Assembly: GCA_022447485.1 (NCBI GenBank)
Contig: JAKVCH010000206.1
Span: 1 to 6,021 of the forward strand
Length of the DNA: 6,021 nt
Origin: Polyangiaceae bacterium
GTDB taxonomy: Bacteria; Myxococcota_A; Polyangia; Polyangiales; Polyangiaceae
Direction: 5' to 3'
Every line of letters starts with the position of its first letter. The stretch's first letter is position 1. A model generated the notes under the pieces. That model was not told where the DNA came from. It did no database searches and saw only the letters and a list, made by a program, of their open reading frames with translations. The position numbers and the translations under genes are program-made. Positions 5,480 through 6,021 of this stretch are shown here, piece after piece.

Positions 5480-5552
5480 CAGGGGCAGAGAGGCTCGAAC
5501 TCCCGACCTGCGGATTTGGAATCCGCTGCTCTACCAACTGAGCTATACCCCT
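5480..5552 (-). tRNA. tRNA-Trp (anticodon CCA)
   Basis: This is a complete 73-nt cloverleaf. The acceptor stem pairs AGGGGTA with TGCCCCT (one G-U). The D arm is GCTC-AGTTGGTA-GAGC, the anticodon arm GCGGA-TTCCAAA-TCCGC with CCA at the centre, the variable loop AGGTC, and the T arm GGGAG-TTCGAGC-CTCTC. The discriminator base is G, as expected for tRNA-Trp. The genomic sequence after it is CAA, so CCA is not encoded in full and must be added. It sits between rpmG and secE in the same orientation, an arrangement common in bacteria, and is probably cut out of the operon transcript. Confidence 0.97.
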
Positions 5553-5561
5553 GTACAGTGT

Positions 5562-5575
5562 CCCGATAACTCGGG
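5562..5575 (-). other. Small hairpin 9 nt upstream of tRNA-Trp
   Basis: CCCGA and TCGGG form a perfect 5-bp stem over a 4-nt GTTA loop in the transcript ahead of the tRNA. It could isolate the tRNA fold or guide 5' processing. It is too short and lacks a T run for termination. Confidence 0.35.
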
Positions 5576-5579
5576 CAAC

Positions 5580-5619
5580 AAAGCCTGCATTTCTCTTTTG
5601 AAGGAGATTTGCAGGCTCT
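5580..5619 (-). other. Stem-loop between rpmG and tRNA-Trp
   Basis: On the minus-strand transcript AGAGCCTGCA pairs with TGCAGGCTTT (10 bp including one G-U). After a 2x2 internal loop, a further 4 bp (TCTC/GAGA) close an 8-nt loop. The G-U pair becomes an A-C mismatch on the other strand, so the fold favours the operon transcript. It is followed by GCTTTGTTGCCC rather than a proper U tract, so it may be a weak terminator, but more probably it is an RNase processing or 3'-end stabilising hairpin for tuf-rpmG mRNA. Confidence 0.5.
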
Positions 5620-5654
5620 GCTGTTGAATCAATGAACTGAAAGTTGAATGATTC

Positions 5655-5825
5655 TTATTTACCATCGACGTGAAGCGTATGAGCCTCACAGACCCGACAG
5701 AATTTTTTGAGTTGTAGCTGCCCTTCGTGTCCACGAGCGCGGGTTGTTTTATAATTCCGACTTCCGCAGACAGTGCAGGAAAGCGCAACGGGTAGCCTTT
5801 TCTCGTCTTCCCTCTTGCGCCCCAT
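5655..5825 (-). CDS. rpmG: Ribosomal protein bL33, 56 aa, zinc-binding type
   Basis: bL33 is a small protein of the large subunit near the E site. Translation from the ATG at 5825 gives 56 residues beginning MGRKREDEKRLPVALSCTVC. It carries the four-cysteine zinc ribbon (C17, C20, C43, C46), with the family pattern CxxC-SRNYKTTR followed by LQLKKFCRVCEAHTLH. It is therefore the C+ (zinc-binding) form, as opposed to the cysteine-free form some bacteria keep for zinc shortage. The first ten residues are an unusually charged extension before the usual start of the fold. GGAG at 5831-5834 lies 5 nt from the ATG. It follows tuf by 15 nt and precedes tRNA-Trp by 102 nt. Confidence 0.95.
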   Translation of the reverse strand: MGRKREDEKRLPVALSCTVCGSRNYKTTRARGHEGQLQLKKFCRVCEAHTLHVDGK

Positions 5826-5840
5826 GTCAGCTCCAATCCA

Positions 5841-6021
5841 TTACTCGAGAATTTCGGAAACAACGCCAGCACCTACGGTGCGGCCACCTTCGCGAATCGC
5901 GAAGCGCATTTGATCTTCCAAAGCTACTGGAGTGATCAATTCGATTTCCATGGTGATGTTATCACCAGGCATTACCATCTTCACGCCCTCTGGTAGCTGA
6001 ACGCTGCCTGTTACGTCGGTA
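5841..6021 (-). CDS. tuf: Elongation factor Tu, C-terminal 60 residues (partial, runs off right edge)
   Basis: EF-Tu delivers aminoacyl-tRNA to the ribosome as a GTP complex. Only the end of beta-barrel domain 3 is in the window, starting TDVTGSVQLPEGVKMVMPGD and finishing with the highly conserved RFAIREGGRTVGAGVVSEIL and a final E before TAA at 5841-5843. The G domain and start lie outside. It is the most upstream gene visible, so the operon promoter is not in this window. Whether a second tuf copy exists, as in many proteobacteria, cannot be told from here. Confidence 0.98.
   Translation of the reverse strand, partial: TDVTGSVQLPEGVKMVMPGDNITMEIELITPVALEDQMRFAIREGGRTVGAGVVSEILE

Noticed and set aside
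5543..5872. Minus-strand open frame of 109 codons across rpmG
   Set aside because: It is in another frame from the clear bL33 zinc-ribbon gene, runs through the rpmG-tRNA gap hairpins and resembles no protein I know.

Overview
The whole window is one co-oriented run of genes on the minus strand, the conserved bacterial tuf-rpmG-tRNA(Trp)-secE-nusG-rplK-rplA-rplJ-rplL-rpoB cluster. It is cut at both ends: the C-terminal 60 codons of tuf lie at the right edge and the first 534 codons of rpoB at the left edge. Read in the direction of transcription (from high to low coordinates) the order is tuf (partial), rpmG, tRNA-Trp(CCA), secE, nusG, rplK, rplA, rplJ, rplL, rpoB (partial). I saw no frameshift, insertion, mobile element, CRISPR array or plus-strand gene, and no stretch over 300 bases lacks a gene.

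The genes belong to one theme: making and running ribosomes and RNA polymerase. EF-Tu and bL33 serve translation, and tRNA-Trp decodes UGG. SecE is a core part of the Sec translocon. NusG couples RNA polymerase to the ribosome or Rho. uL11, uL1, uL10 and bL12 form the two ribosomal stalks, and RpoB is the catalytic beta subunit. Small gaps (14 nt nusG-rplK, 15 nt tuf-rpmG) and a 1-nt rplA/rplJ overlap suggest co-transcription. Gaps of about 100-180 nt (rpmG-tRNA, secE-nusG, rplK-rplA, rplJ-rplL, rplL-rpoB) hold stem-loops but no clear U-tract terminator, so they look like processing, attenuation or translational-control regions rather than operon ends.

The organism is a bacterium with balanced base composition and fairly clear Shine-Dalgarno use at rplJ, rplL, rpoB and rpmG. 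Gene order, a three-helix SecE and a proteobacterial-looking RpoB suggest a Gram-negative, perhaps one of the former deltaproteobacterial lineages. That placement is an impression from remembered family sequences and has low confidence.

This is a housekeeping region and I do not see a new system in it. The points worth a second look are the mutually exclusive hairpins between rplL and rpoB, the rplA/rplJ overlap that leaves no room for the usual L10-binding leader, the repeat and hairpin region in front of rplA (whose start also lacks a well-placed Shine-Dalgarno), and the acidic N-terminal extensions on both SecE and NusG.
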